A stretch of 64,000 bases of DNA. Source: Panicum virgatum. Taxonomy: Eukaryota; Streptophyta; Magnoliopsida; Poales; Poaceae. The notes beneath the pieces are model-generated. The model made no database searches and was not told the DNA's origin. It worked only from the letters and a program-made list of their open reading frames with translations. The translations under genes were made by a program, and so were the position numbers. Below, piece after piece: positions 32,550 through 43,999 of this stretch. How positions within the stretch are numbered: position 1 is the stretch's first letter; every line of letters begins with the position of its first letter. The stretch is from contig NC_053143.1 in the NCBI RefSeq assembly GCF_016808335.1, positions 53,723,441 to 53,787,440 on the forward strand, written 5' to 3'.

Positions 32550-32600
32550 TGTTGCCCAAATCTCACTAACTGGTGAAGGCCGGAGGTCGGCTTGACCTCC
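32550..32600 (-). repeat. Copia C 5' LTR, truncated
   Basis: TGTTGCCCAAATCTCACTAA (plus view) matches the start of the complete LTR at 27678, but the copy ends after GACCTCCGG, where TGTAACACCC of another LTR begins. Confidence 0.85.
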
Positions 32601-32759
32601 GGTGTAACACCCACATTTTTCAATTTAGGAACCTAAATAAATTTAATTAGATTTTTTATAGGTTCGATAAGGTTTTATTTAATTATCTCGAATTTAGAAC
32701 ATTTATCGTGAGAATGGATAAATTACTTATTCATAAAATGAAATATAAAGTTATATAGG
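32601..32759 (+). mobile_element. LTR fragment beginning TGTAACACCC
   Basis: Begins exactly where the Copia C LTR breaks off, with TG and an AT-rich body typical of LTR U3. It stops at a second LTR start (TGTTATCAC at 32760). It is probably the left edge of an element inserted into Copia C and itself interrupted. Confidence 0.5.
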
Positions 32760-33720
32760 TGTTATCACTAGAATTTGACCGAGACGGATATGGGCCAAGA
32801 ATTGTCTAGTGGGCCGGTTTTGGTCATCCAGGGAAGAGGCGATCATGGTTCACAGGAGGAGCCGATGGGCTTCTGTTTTGTATATTTTTCCTAAGAGATA
32901 GAATAGTTTCTGCAATCGGTTTAGGGTTTGTGCTTTGGCTTGTACTTCAAGTCTCCGAACTATAAATATGTATCTATACCTTATGAATAAAGGGAGGATG
33001 ACTCACGTCTCTGCACTACGGCCTTCTCCAACACACACCCGGTGCATCTCCAACCCTAATCACTAGGGATTTCCTCAAAGTAAATGTCATGCTGCCCTGA
33101 TGATTTCATTGTCAGGGCATCATGGCTTTTAGCCTTTATCTCGGTAGATCTTGTACTGAAGCATTTTTGATGGCAAGATCTACTAGTTATCTTACATGCA
33201 TGTCGATCTCATATGTTTTCATGCTTCATGAGGTGGATCGGTTTGCATGTAGCTCGTTTCGTGTGTTTTAATGCCTTTATACGATCGATAGCATGATTTT
33301 GTCTTTGGCGCGTAGCATGCTTTTAGATCGGCACGACATGAGCACCTTATAGAGCATGTTGTAGATCAATCGGCTGTCACAGATAGGTCTTTCTATGCTT
33401 AGTCGATCAGTTTATTAGATATGATGTTCCTATGTTCGTATGCGTTGTGTATTTGGCCCTGGTGAGTCAGGATGTTCCTATATTCACGTGTACTGTTCAT
33501 ATGACTCTGTTTAGTGATCGATTTTCTATGCTTAGCAAGAGCCGATCTAGGTTAGCAGTTTGATCTACTTCATGTTTCCGATAAGTTTTTATCTTTGAGC
33601 TTACTTTGTTTATCTGTTGATTCACGATCGGAATCGGCTCTTTTGCCGATATCCCGGAGTGCCGATCTTAATGATCGGCACATCATGCCATGTTTGTTCG
33701 GAACACAGTACTTAGCCGTT
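32760..33720 (+). mobile_element. LTR fragment, plus strand, related to the LTR of gypsy F
   Basis: Starts TGTTATCACTAG. From CCGAACTATAAATATGTA (about 32955) it is similar, in opposite orientation, to 34758 and leftward: TATA box, then GGTTTAGGG/GATTTCCTCA and CATGCTGCCCTGAT...CAGGGCA with a hairpin, then TTTTTGATGG. It ends at the left border of the LTR of element F. It is rich in GCCGAT/ATCGGC. Confidence 0.6.
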
Positions 33721-34950
33721 TGTTACAATCCTGTTGTCGATCGAAACCCACCGGCGAGCAGCGACAGGCAACACGAAGAGCCGGGAGGTCGCCGGGGCGC
33801 TGGCAGGCACTGCTCCCTCATCGACGGCCCGCAATTCCGTCACGCGCCCGGAGATTCCGTAGAAAGCCGTGCGTGCCACCTGACCTATACCCGATCAGGA
33901 GGGTGCGAACGTGCTCCAAACAATTTCCTGCGTACAAAGACACGTGTAAACATAAGTCCGAGCCGTGGTCGGCTCCCCGGGACGACTCTTGCATCGGCTT
34001 TAAAGAGCCGATCGAGTCCCGGTGTCAGATTGGATCTGTTTGCATCCAGATGTTGATGAATAAAGCAAATAACTGCAAAGCTGCTTCAATTAAATCTAAC
34101 TGATCTAATCCACGACGGTAAAAGCTTCACTGCTAGATCGGAACATCCTACACATGACTAGGCCTAATGAACGTAACAGATAGCTAAACCACAACCCAAA
34201 ACAGAGGCCTAAGAACTAGCAAGAGCCGATTCCCGGAACAATCCCTATCAAGGCTAAGATAAAGCATCTACTACACCACCGGATCATCCAACCCATTTGC
34301 AAGGCCTAACCTAGCAGATATTACGCCAACTCCTAGAGATAAGAGCAAACCATAACATATCAGATCTACTAAACATAAAAGAAGTAGGGTGTTGCCTTTA
34401 CACAGCTAACTCTATGCAACGAGAGCTAGTATAAGATGATAACATGATTGCGTAAAGACAACATGATATTCGTAGATGATAAGCAACAAAGCACGACAGA
34501 TCTACTAAAAGCCATGCTACGAACATCAAGATAACTAGCATTACTCGCCATCAAAAACACTTCAGTACGAGTAATACCAAGGTAAAAGCAAGAACAACGC
34601 TGCCCTGATCACAAGAAGCGATCAGGGCAGCATGGCGCTTACTTGGATGAAACCCTAGAATTAGGGGTGGCGATGCGCCGAGAGTTGCTGTTTGTGAGAC
34701 GTGATGACGTTCTTCTTTTTCATGAATAACATAGGGTACATATTTATAGTCCGAAGACTTGGGAAACAATCTAAACTAATATTGTCCCGATCGGACTCTA
34801 TCTCTAATCTTGAACTAAATCTAGAAATACATGGCCCATGTGGCCCAAATGCTCACGGAGGAGCCGATTTACAAGCCTTCTTAATCCTCTGCTTTAAGCC
34901 CATCTTGCTTTCGGCCCATAAATTAATCCTGTTAATTTATGGCGATAACA
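33721..34950 (-). repeat. 3' LTR of gypsy element F
   Basis: On the minus strand it runs TGTTATCGCC...GATTGTAACA (TGTTA/TAACA ends), 1230 bp. A TATA box (CTATAAATATG, minus, about 34740-34750) is followed by a leader with the inverted repeat CTGCCCTGATC/GATCAGGGCAG. It lies beyond the PMD gene relative to pol, as expected for a 3' LTR. Confidence 0.7.
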
Positions 34951-35212
34951 CATGCCACCCTGGGTTTGGCAATGATAGTTCCAAAACCACTCCGTCGCTT
35001 CATCTTCCCGTTAATGTTCATTAAACACACTGCAACCACCAAGGAAGACGCAACGTCTCTGCAACTGGCTCCTCGTAGAATGTGAAACTGCTGATCCGTC
35101 TTCCATCTTTTCACTATTTAATCTCACCCCGAATCGGCTCTTCTTCATAGCAAACTCCTTCTTCCTCCCAAAGCCAAGTAGCGCAGAAAACCCCAGTCCT
35201 CCAGCACCAGTA
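34951..35212 (+). promoter_or_regulatory. Upstream region of the acidic ORF
   Basis: Short interval between the LTR and the ATG at 35213. A weak TATA-like CTATTTAATC sits near 35113-35122, about 95 bases before the ATG. GCCGATTC-type motifs are present (GAATCGGCTC at 35132). Confidence 0.35.
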
Positions 35213-35764
35213 ATGGTGATCTCTTCCTCCTCCGACTCCAACTCCTTCGGAGACTCCTCCTCTTCTTCTCCTTCTTCTTCCCCCTTCCCTGCTTCTTCCA
35301 TCGACTCCATTCCGGAGAGTCGGGAGCCGACGCCGGAGTGGGACCCAACCGCAGCGTACGAAGCGCTGGCTCCTCTGCACTGGGATGCAGAGGAGTTCCT
35401 ACTTCGGGGTCGTCTCTAAGGAGGACGAGCCCGAAACTGAAGGAGAAGACCTCCGGCTCCTGTTCCAGGAGGAGTCGGAGAGCGGCGACGAGGAAGACCT
35501 CTTTTCGGACGGAGTCGACTCCTCCTGGGAAGAGGAGATCGACTCCCCCTCCGACGACGACGAGCCGATGGGTGGAAAGCCCTTTCGGTTCCTCGGGTCC
35601 TCCGAGGAGGACAGCGAGGATGAGAACAGCGGCGGCGACGACGGCTAGAGCGACCTCGGGTCTGAAGGCGGCAGCAGTGCCTTCAACAGCGACGACGACG
35701 ACGACGACGACAGTGACTACGGCGGAGATGCGCCGGCCCGGAGTCCCAAGCACCGTAGGTACTA
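35213..35764 (+). pseudogene. Acidic Ser/Asp/Glu-rich ORF of element F
   Basis: ATG at 35213 starts MVISSSSDSNSFGDSSSSSP, continues through SREPTPEWDPTAAYEALAPL and HWDAEEF, changes frame near 35400, and goes on as an Asp/Glu-rich chain (KEDEPETEGEDLRLLFQEES, SGGDDG) to a TAG at 35646. The frame beyond that stop continues acidic (NSDDDDDDDSDYGGDAP). It lies on the same strand as the PMD gene and opposite to pol. I know such ORFs only as unnamed grass retroelement proteins; no catalytic domain is visible. An acidic, probably disordered, possibly nuclear protein is a guess. Confidence 0.65.
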
Positions 35765-35948
35765 GGTACCTATGAGCAGTAGAAATAGGTAGTATCGTAG
35801 GGGTAGGATCACAAAGCCGAAGGATTAATTCCTTGCTAACAATCGGCTTTTTCTTGTAATGTCTTTCTCTTTAATGAAATGGACTTCCCCTTTAATTCTG
35901 TGTGTCCGATTACTTTCCAAAAAAGCCGATGGCAACGCATCAGGCTTC

Positions 35949-35957
35949 TATAAATAT
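35949..35957 (+). promoter_or_regulatory. TATA box of the antisense PMD gene
   Basis: TATAAATAT lies 211 bases before the PMD ATG (36160), preceded by AAAAGCCGATGG and followed by an A/C-rich leader typical of a plant 5' UTR. It would drive transcription opposite to gag-pol from inside the element, not from an LTR. Confidence 0.6.
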
Positions 35958-36159
35958 CCAAGAGCCGACGAAATTCAAACTAGAAGCAACCAACACAAGA
36001 GTAGAGTATCACTTCCACCTTAAACCGAACTTGACAAACTCTCAAATCCGAGCGTAATTCGAAAACCAAGCTCTACAAATTCGAGCAAGAACTCTCCAAG
36101 CATCCGTTATTCGAATCAGAACCCACAGCAACCAAATCCCAAGTCAACGGATCTGTACC

Positions 36160-39109
36160 ATGGCAGATTCTGCAGCTCAGACGACAAGCTCTGCAATCGA
36201 TGATGTGGCAATCTGCGGCCTGAACGTAATATTCGGCCTAATCCTTTAGTTTTCTTCAGCTTACTAAGCCCCTGAGACACTAAACTCTGAAACATGACAC
36301 CATATGCATACTTCTGAATTTCTGAACTTCAGGTGTCAGACATTCTTCTGCCACATCCTTCCAATCCAAAAATCTTTCTGTCTTGGCCCACGAACTTTCG
36401 AAAACCCCATAGATTTGATCTCTTGTGAAACAAATAGGATCCCTTTTGTTAGTCAAAACATCGATCTGAACCTCTGGGCCGAATGCTTAAGAGCCTGGCC
36501 TAATCCCCCTGAGAGCTGGATTACATGGTACAGCAGAGTAGCAAAAACTTATATGCCCTTGTGGCAAGATTTGAACATAGCCGATGCACTTAGCTTATCA
36601 CTATCACCCCTTGACAAAGATGAAAATCTTCTGAAAACTATCGGCTATTTCTGGTCTGATGCTATGAACTGTTTCCTCTTTGGTCATGGACCCATGACCC
36701 CTACTTTGCTAGATGTCACCATGATCACTGGCCTAGACATTAGATCTCCTAATCCTGCTGCTCACAAAATGGCAGAAGTCCCCTTCAAACTTTCCTCCAA
36801 GGTTAACTGCACAAACTGGGGCACTTACATGAATCAGCACATGAAAACAAAAGGTCCAGTGACTGAGAAGGACACACAACCTTCTTAAATCTTTGGCTAG
36901 AGCACTTCATCTTCTGTGGCCCTTCTTTAGCTCAAACTAAGAACTATCTTCCCTTGGACTATCACCTAGCCCATGGCAATCACACCGCCCTAGGCAAACT
37001 TTTCCTTGGAGAAACATACAGATATCTCCATTTGATGACATCTAACTTGCTTAACCAAAAGAAACTGAGAACTGGAGGCCCTTGGTGGTTTATTCAGTTG
37101 TGGGCACAACTGTACTTTCAGCACCAGATTCCGAACTTCCAAGGCCTGACCAAGAACTCTTTTCCTGATGAGAGTGGCAAACCAATTAGATGTATTAGCT
37201 ATGGCCAAGCTTTATTTAGTCTCCCTGGCAGTAAACTGAATTCAGCAGATGCAGCAAACTGGTTCAAAGTTTTCTACAAAGGATTGGATAATCCACTCTA
37301 TTTCCCATTTACTGAATCTGAATCCTTTGAGAACCCAACTGCCTTCAGATTAGACAATTTTGCCGATGACGACAGCACTCGGCATTTATACTCTTTAATG
37401 ATCCGACCTGGCTTCCTTCCTGTTGGCATTAGCACCTCTAATAGAATTATCAGGCCAGGTTATGAATCTTACCAACCAGTCATAGCAGCTCGGCAATTTG
37501 GCTTAGGACAGGTCCCTCCCCACTTCCATATTCACCACTTGGTGGAGAGCAGAGCCGATCTGCCTGATGGCCTCACCAGCTCAAGATGCTACAGCATGTT
37601 CGATGACCTCCACATTCCAATACCAGCCGATCTATCCTTTGATTCTTCATCGATCGATTTTAGCACATGGTGGGGAATGTGGAAAACCCATGTATTCAGG
37701 AAAACTCTAGGTCCTCGACTACAGCAAATTGATCCTGAATATGTAATCCCCGAGGAAGAGGTACTGAATTTATGCACTTTATTCTTTCTAGATCATCCAT
37801 TCCTCTACTTGACTAATCCTGCTCACCCTGTTGGCAGCAACAAGATGGTTCAGAACCTATAACCAACAACGGGGAGCCATTCCACTTTCTTCCAACCACT
37901 CCTGATGTACTCTTCTGCAAGGGATCACCATCAATGAAGAAAGTGATAATGACCATTCAGCCAGACTTACTTCAGTCGACTTCCAAACGAAGACAAGCTT
38001 CTGTAATTGTTGCCCCCTGAGTCTTGACCAAGAAAAGGAAGATGATCACGAGGCGAGTGATCAAGAAATCAGCACCAGCTTCCCTGAGTCCATCAGAGTC
38101 CAACACCAACCAGGTAACTCATCTCTCTAAAACTTTTCTTTATTGCATACACATGTACCCTGATTGACTGTAATTCTTCTTCCAGGACGCAGCTGAAGAC
38201 ATCTCCAACACAGAAAGCCCAGTACAACATGAGACGACTGCAACTCTAATAGAGGCAAACGAGGAACAAGCCGATACTGTCGATGCGCTTGATTTCAACA
38301 CAAGCTATAACAGGACGATCGCTCTTGAACTACCCAACACTTCTTCTTCAGAACAGGTAACATTACAAAACCAATTCTGAATCAGCCGATAGCTTCATAA
38401 ATGCACCTTGCTCTAACTTCAGATACGTCCATAGGGCTTTGATATTTCAGGTTTGCCTTCATTTGACCTAGCATCAATGGGTCTGACTATCCCTGGAGCA
38501 GAAACACAATCTCCGCAGCAATCGGCTAATTTGGCACATCAGCTTCAACTCATCAAGGATCTACTATCAGCTCCGATCACTGCTCTGGTTGATGATTCCA
38601 GTAAGATAAAAGAAATTCTCGAGCAGATAGAAACCCAGCTTCCGGAATCACTTCAAGTCAAACTTTGGCCAGCCGACCATCTCCTTTTCTTCCGAGCAGA
38701 GGTGAAGGCAGCTCAACAATGAATAGAAGCACGTTGTTCTCAAGCTTCTCTGAAGACTAACATAGCTCAAAATTGCAAAGCCCTCAACCAAAAGAAAGCA
38801 ACTCTACATGCTAAAGCTGATATCTCCGAGAACACGAGATGACTCAACCTCTTGGAAAAGGAACTGATTGAACTTGAAGAAAAGGTCCGCAATACCCAAA
38901 GCCTAATCCAAGAGGAGAAAGCTTCGATCGCAAACTCTAAGCAGGAAGCCCAAGAAATGACTGAACAGATACGGGCAGAGTTTGCAGAGATTAGCACCTT
39001 GAGTCGGCAGATAATATCAGGCGATGACAAGGACGACGAAGAAATCATTGCAAGAGCTGATGTTGTACGTGCAGACGCCATCCATGCCATAGAAAAATTC
39101 CTGAACTAG
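36160..39109 (+). pseudogene. Plant mobile domain (PMD) protein gene of element F, antisense to pol
   Basis: Four exons with GT-AG introns: 36160-36225, 36333-38113, 38186-38356, 38423-39109. Exon 1 encodes MADSAAQTTSSAID. Exon 2 holds the PMD (Pfam PF10536 type, as in MAIN/MAIL proteins): LNLWAECLRAWPNPPESW, FWSDAMNCFLFGHGPMTPTL, GPWWFIQLWAQLYF, FADDDSTRHLYSLMIRPGF, TSNRIIRPGYESYQP. The last exon encodes a Glu/Gln-rich coiled coil (about 38850-39105) ending at TAG. Frame changes lie near 36385, 36888-36954 and 37860; in-frame stops occur near 38019, 38433, 38720 and 38840. PMD proteins are nuclear factors linked to silencing and genome stability; what they do for the element is unknown. Element G has the homologue. 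Confidence 0.85.
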
Positions 39110-39166
39110 TAGAACTGTTCAGAAAACATTTGACGTGTTGGCTTCCCATTCATCATTTTTTTTACC

Positions 39167-39263
39167 GGCCAACTCAACGTGTTGGCCTATCTCTTTTTTT
39201 TACTGGCCAACTCAACGTGTTGGCTTTTATATTTTTTTTACTGGCCAACTCAACGTGTTGGCC
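39167..39263. repeat. Three tandem perfect hairpins between convergent genes
   Basis: GGCCAAC-TCAACGT-GTTGGCC occurs at 39167, 39205 (outermost pair lost) and 39243, with an exact 38-bp period and T-rich spacers. The array sits between the PMD stop (39109, plus) and the pol stop (39303, minus), where two transcripts would converge. It could act as a transcript end structure; that is inference. Confidence 0.85.
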
Positions 39264-39302
39264 TTTTCATGATTACAGCCAGATGGATCTCATCGGCTCT
39301 TG

Positions 39303-40536
39303 TTACTCGCTTTCCCACATGCTCGGGAAATACCTCTTGAGATGTTGGCCATTGACAGCAACAGGAAACTTGACGCCGTCCAATTCCTCGAGCATGTATG
39401 CATTCCCAGGTAAAACCTGATCAACCTTGTACGGCCCGTGCCAAGTTGGAGACCACTTGCCATACTTTTTATCTTTAGTTCCCAATGGTAAAACTGCCTC
39501 CCAAACCAAGTCTCCAACCTGGAAATTCTTTGGCTTGACCTTCTTGTTGTACACACGAGCAACTTTAGCCTTGTTTTCCTTAATCTTCTCCAATGACCAT
39601 AGCCTTAGCTCTGTCAGGTCTTCCATGTTGTCATTCATCAAGGTTGCATACTGTTCAGTTGTCAGATCGTTCTGGAACTCGACACGCCTTGATCCAGCCG
39701 TAATTTCCCATGGCAACACAGTGTCTTGACCGTAGACTAAATGGTACGGCGATGTCTTGGTGGACCCGTGACATGAAATACGATATGCCCATAAAGCTTC
39801 TGACAACACTTCATGCCAGCGCCTAGGATATTCATCGATCTTTCGCTTTATGATCTTGATGAGGCTCTGGTTGGATGCTTCAGCTTGTCCATTAGCTTGG
39901 GCATAATATGGAGATGATCTGATCAGCTTAATTCCTATGTCATCGGCAAACTTCCTGAATTCCTCCGATATAAAGACCGATCCTCCATTGGTCATAATGG
40001 TCTGAGGAATCCCAAATCTGTGGATGATATGCTCTTTGACAAAGCTGATCACATCTCTCGACGCTACTGACCTCATGGGCACTGCTTCTACCCACTTTGT
40101 GAAATAATCTGTAGCAGCTAAAACCCACTGATGACCCTTGCTAGATGATGGGTTGATCTGACCAATCATGTCCATGGCCCAACCTCTGAATGGCCATGGT
40201 TTGATGATAGGATTCATTACTGATGCTGGCACTATCTGATTTTTTGCTAAACCTCTGGCATGCCTGACATCCTTTGTAATATTTGAAACAATCCTCAAGC
40301 ATAGTGGGCCAGTAATAACCCGATCGCCTAATCAGCCATTTCATCTTATGAGCCGATTGATGAGTACCGCAGGCTCCTTCATGAACCTCATGCAAGAGCC
40401 GATTCGACTCTGAAGGTCCCAGACATTTGAGCAGTAGTCCTTCCAAGGTCCTATAGAACATGTCATCCCCTATCAGAACATACTTCATAGCCTTGAGTCT
40501 TATCCTCCTGGGTGCCCCCCGAGCCGAATCTTTCAA
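39303..40536 (-). pseudogene. Gypsy F integrase
   Basis: An HHCC zinc finger (CGTHQSAHKMKWLIRRSG, KGCQACQRF) precedes the core: WAMDMIGQINPSSSKGHQW with the first catalytic Asp, then IMTNGGSVF, where the second catalytic Asp is replaced by Asn (element G keeps TTDQGTVF), then GQAEASNQSL with the Glu. The C-terminal part has FQVGDLVWEAVLPLG and WHGPYKV, and ends with HLKRYFPSMW. No chromodomain follows. Two frames overlap near 40200-40300. It faces the PMD gene tail to tail. Confidence 0.9.
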
Positions 40537-40695
40537 GTAATTGAAGATATCGGCTCTCTAGTCTCCGGATTCTAGAAACTGAACCTCTACATCAACTCCA
40601 TCGGCTGTTTCCTTGTACCCAGAAGCCATCTGTGCCAAATCATTGGCTTCATTATTCAGAGTTCTGCGTATCTAGTGGAAATTGATATACCTGAA

Positions 40696-41766
40696 TCATG
40701 ACATCAACTCATGGCACTGCATCCATATCAGAAAAAGAGTCTCGCTCTCGCATCTATATTCTTCCGTGAGCTGAGAAATCACCAGTTTTGAATCTCCAAA
40801 AATTTCCACTGCTTCTGCACCAGCTTCGAGGAGAAGTTCCATCCCTTTGCGAACGGCTTCATATTCCACCAAATTATTGGTGCATGGGGCAGTCATCCTG
40901 ATGGAGAAAGAGTAAGTCGCCCCTTGAGGCGACACCAACAGAATTCCCACACCGCACCCATCATCACAAGCCGATCCATCAAAAAACATAGCCCAAGCAC
41001 AAATAAATAGTGCAGCAATATCAGTACTGATCACGTCTGCAACAAGATACGCTAGTGCCTGTCCTTTGACTGCTTTTGCAGGCTGATACCGAATATCGAA
41101 CTCTGACAATGCAAACATCCATTTTCCAAGCCGACCTTTCAGGACAGGAGCCGACTGCATGTGCTTTATGACAACCGATTTGCATATGAAAATTGTTTCC
41201 GCCGAGAGCAAAATATGACGAAGCTTTGTACATGTAAAGTATAAACAAAGGCAAAGCTTCTCAATTTCAGGATACCTGGTCTCGGCGTCTAACATGTGCC
41301 TGCTGAGGTAGAAAACCACCCTCTCCTGGCCATCGTGCTTCTGGACTAACACCGAAGCAATGGAAGTGTCACCCACGGATAGGTACACGTAGAACGACCT
41401 ATCTTGCTGAGGAGGAACCAACACTGGAGGCTTTGATAAATATTCTTTGATTTCATTGAAAGCTTGCTGCTGTTCTTCCCCCCAGCGAAACTCATCATCA
41501 GATTTGATCTTCACTAAACCCATGAACGGCTCAATGTGTCCAGACAGATTAGAAATAAATCGTCTGACAAAGTTAATTTTACCGATGAGCTTCTGCAACT
41601 CTTTCTTCGTAGTTGGTGATTTCATCGTCTTCACAGCTTCTTGACTCTTCAGGCCAATCTCGATTCCCCGTTCATGCACTAGGAATCCCAAAAATTGACC
41701 GGCCGATACGCCGAAAGCGCACTTTTTTGGGTTCATCTTGAACCCAAACCTTCGAGTCCGCTCCAA
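40696..41766 (-). pseudogene. Gypsy F: RT end, RNase H and second (archaeal-type) RNase H
   Basis: The ORF begins in the RT thumb region (FGFKMNPKKCAFGVSAGQFL), continues with the RT-linked RNase H (FYLSRHMLDAETRYPEIEKL) and then a second RNase H of the RVT_3 type: MFFDGSACDDGCGVGILL, NLVEYEAVRKGMELLLEAGA and IFGDSKLVISQL, with the acidic D, E, D residues present. Such a tandem of two RNase H domains is characteristic of the Tat lineage. Stops separate it from RT upstream and integrase downstream. Confidence 0.88.
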
Positions 41767-41783
41767 AACATGATACAGATGTT

Positions 41784-42509
41784 CTAGAGCCCCCCAGCTG
41801 ATTTGGATTTGACCACGACATCATCAATATAAATTTCTACTAGTTTGCCGATGAGATCATGAAAAATGTAGTTCATGGCACGTTGGTACGTTGCACCGGC
41901 ATTTTTCAGTCCAAAGGTCATAACCAAGTACTCGAACAAACCGACTGCGCCTGGTACTCTAAACGTGGTCTTGTTCACGTCTTCTAGGGCCATGAAGATC
42001 TGGTTGTAGCCGGCATTACCGTCCATAAAACTCATCATTTTGTGGCCAGCAACTGCGTTAATCAATGTCTCTGCAACAGGCATCAGGTATTCGTCCTTTG
42101 GCGTCGCTCTGTTGAGATCTCTAAAATCGACGCAGACACGCCATCGGCCATCCTTCTTTTGTACCGGTACCACGCTAGAGATCCATTCTGCATACCGGCA
42201 CGGCCTGATGAACCCAGCATCTAGCATCTTCTCCACCTCTTTCTTGACTTCTTCTAGGACTTCGGCCTTCATCTGACGTGCTCGTTGCTGAAACGGCCGA
42301 AACCCTTTCTTGAGCGGGAGCCGATGCTCGACGATGCTTCTGTCTAGACCGGGCATTTCAGTGTAGTCCCATGCGAAACAATCCCGATACTCTTTCAGCA
42401 GTGCAATCATCTCCTCACGCAAGACCGGATCCAACTTTTTGCTGATAAATGTCGGCCGTGGCTTATCCCCAGGACCGATGTCAACTTCTTCCAAATTGTC
42501 AGCTGACAT
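41784..42509 (-). pseudogene. Gypsy F reverse transcriptase
   Basis: The domain is recognised by WRVCVDFRDLNRATPKDEYL, MSFMDGNAGYNQIFMA, FGLKNAGATYQRAMNYIF and the active site YIDDVVVKSK. The chain begins in the conserved region before RT (LKEYRDCFAWDYTEMPGLDR). It stops at TGA just after SAGGL, and the downstream ORF resumes in another frame. The active site itself is intact. Confidence 0.92.
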
Positions 42510-43024
42510 GAACCCCTATCCTAGCTTGCCGTCGTCTGAAAAACCAGCTGCGAACACAGGCGAGTCTTCGTTATCTACAAGATCGGCGGCAAACATAGGG
42601 AGATGACAAGAAAAATTATTTGGAGAACCGCACAGGCTGGCCGCTTCTATAATTCCATTATCATTCGGAACCAAATAGTCGATGAGTGGCCAACTGCCAG
42701 AGCAGGCCATCGTATGTACATGATGTAAAAATTCCGAACCCAAACAGGATTTTTCTATTTTTGGGGGCCGGTCGCTGGGACCGGCCTCTCTATCTCTATT
42801 ACATCCCGTGGCATGCCAAGATGCGTCTACTCTGTGAGGCCAGTGGATAGGACCAGCCTCAGTCCGTTTTTTGTTGCTTCGATCCGATCACAATCTTCCA
42901 GGGCGATCCCTGAGATCGGCTCTTGTCCTTCTGCATCCCAAGCGTTCATGTCTACGAGTGAGACCTCGCTAGAGTCATCTGCACGGACCACCTCCACTTC
43001 ATCGCCGTCCCATTGGACGAGATA

Positions 43025-43999
43025 CTAATGCATTGTGGAAGGGATACAACAGTTGGCGTGAATCCAATCCCTCCCAAGCAATACCGTGTATGTACTCTTG
43101 CTATTGACGATGAAGAGCGAAGTCAGGATCGTCTTGCGGCCCACTGTCAACTCCACATTAAGAACCCCCATTGCCTCTGATGGTTGTCCGTTGAAGTCGT
43201 TGAGCATCACATTGGTCTTGATTAGGTCGGCAGAAGAACGCCCCAACCGGCGCAGCACTGAGTACGGCATCAGATTGACTGCAGCACCGGTGTCAACCAA
43301 CATCCTGTTGACGGGTTTGCCGTTGATGAAGCCCTTGAGATACAACCCCTTCAAATGTTTGTAGCTTTTCTCCTTGGGCTTCTCGAAGATGATCAGCTGT
43401 GGGCCCAGATCCAGCTGTGCAACAGGCAAATCCTCCGGTTGGGGTGCCCGAAACTCTGATGGGAGCACGAACACCATGTTCACATCAGCCGATGGCTTCT
43501 CATCGGCTTTTGTCTGCTTGGGGCGCCACTCTTTTCTTGGAGGGCACCTTTCCTCCCTTCGCGGTCGCCTGACTTGCTCCACGAGATCCGGACGCGCCTT
43601 CCTCAGCACGTCGAGGTACTTTGCTTCTGCCTCTTCCAGATTGTGCAAGCGCTGCACTCTGCGCTTCTGCGAGCGATTAAGCCCGTCAGGACACCACTGT
43701 GGGCGATGGTACCTGTCTTCTTCTTCTGGCTCGGAATCACCCCTGGATGGCCGCCTCACACGGTCATCATGACGTGTTATGGGCCCTAAGCATTGGAACA
43801 CCAATGTCTCGTCCTGCTGGCGTCCTCGAGGCCTGCACTCCAAGCAATCATCTATAGTAGGCAATCGGCTCATGCCAGAATTCCAACAGTACCTAAAGAA
43901 TGGGTAATGCCAGTGATCGCGTATAGTCTGGCGTCTCCCCAGTGTCCTTCCTGTGCGGTGCTCGTACTCATCTTCTTCCGATTTGTATCGGTGGCGCAA
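43025..43999 (-). pseudogene. Gypsy F protease region
   Basis: Retropepsin-like: NRMLVDTGAAVNLMPYSVL has the catalytic D-T-G and LLGRDWIHAN lies near the C terminus. The N-terminal half is Arg/Glu-rich and contains CPDGLNRSQKRRVQRLHNLE, the link between gag and protease. A stop lies between it and the RT ORF (42509). Confidence 0.88.

Larger units (their letters stand above)
27678..32600 (-). mobile_element. Copia-type LTR retrotransposon C (5' LTR truncated)
   Basis: Same family as A and B, minus strand. The 3' LTR (27678-27861) is complete. The 5' LTR (32550-32600) is cut after about 51 bp by other LTR sequence. The primer-binding site TGGTATCAGAGC is canonical (32536-32547, minus); the polypurine tract CTTAGGGGGAGAT abuts the 3' LTR. 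The coding region is the least damaged of the three in gag and the zinc knuckle, but still has stops and frameshifts. A target duplication cannot be tested because the right end is missing. Confidence 0.92.
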
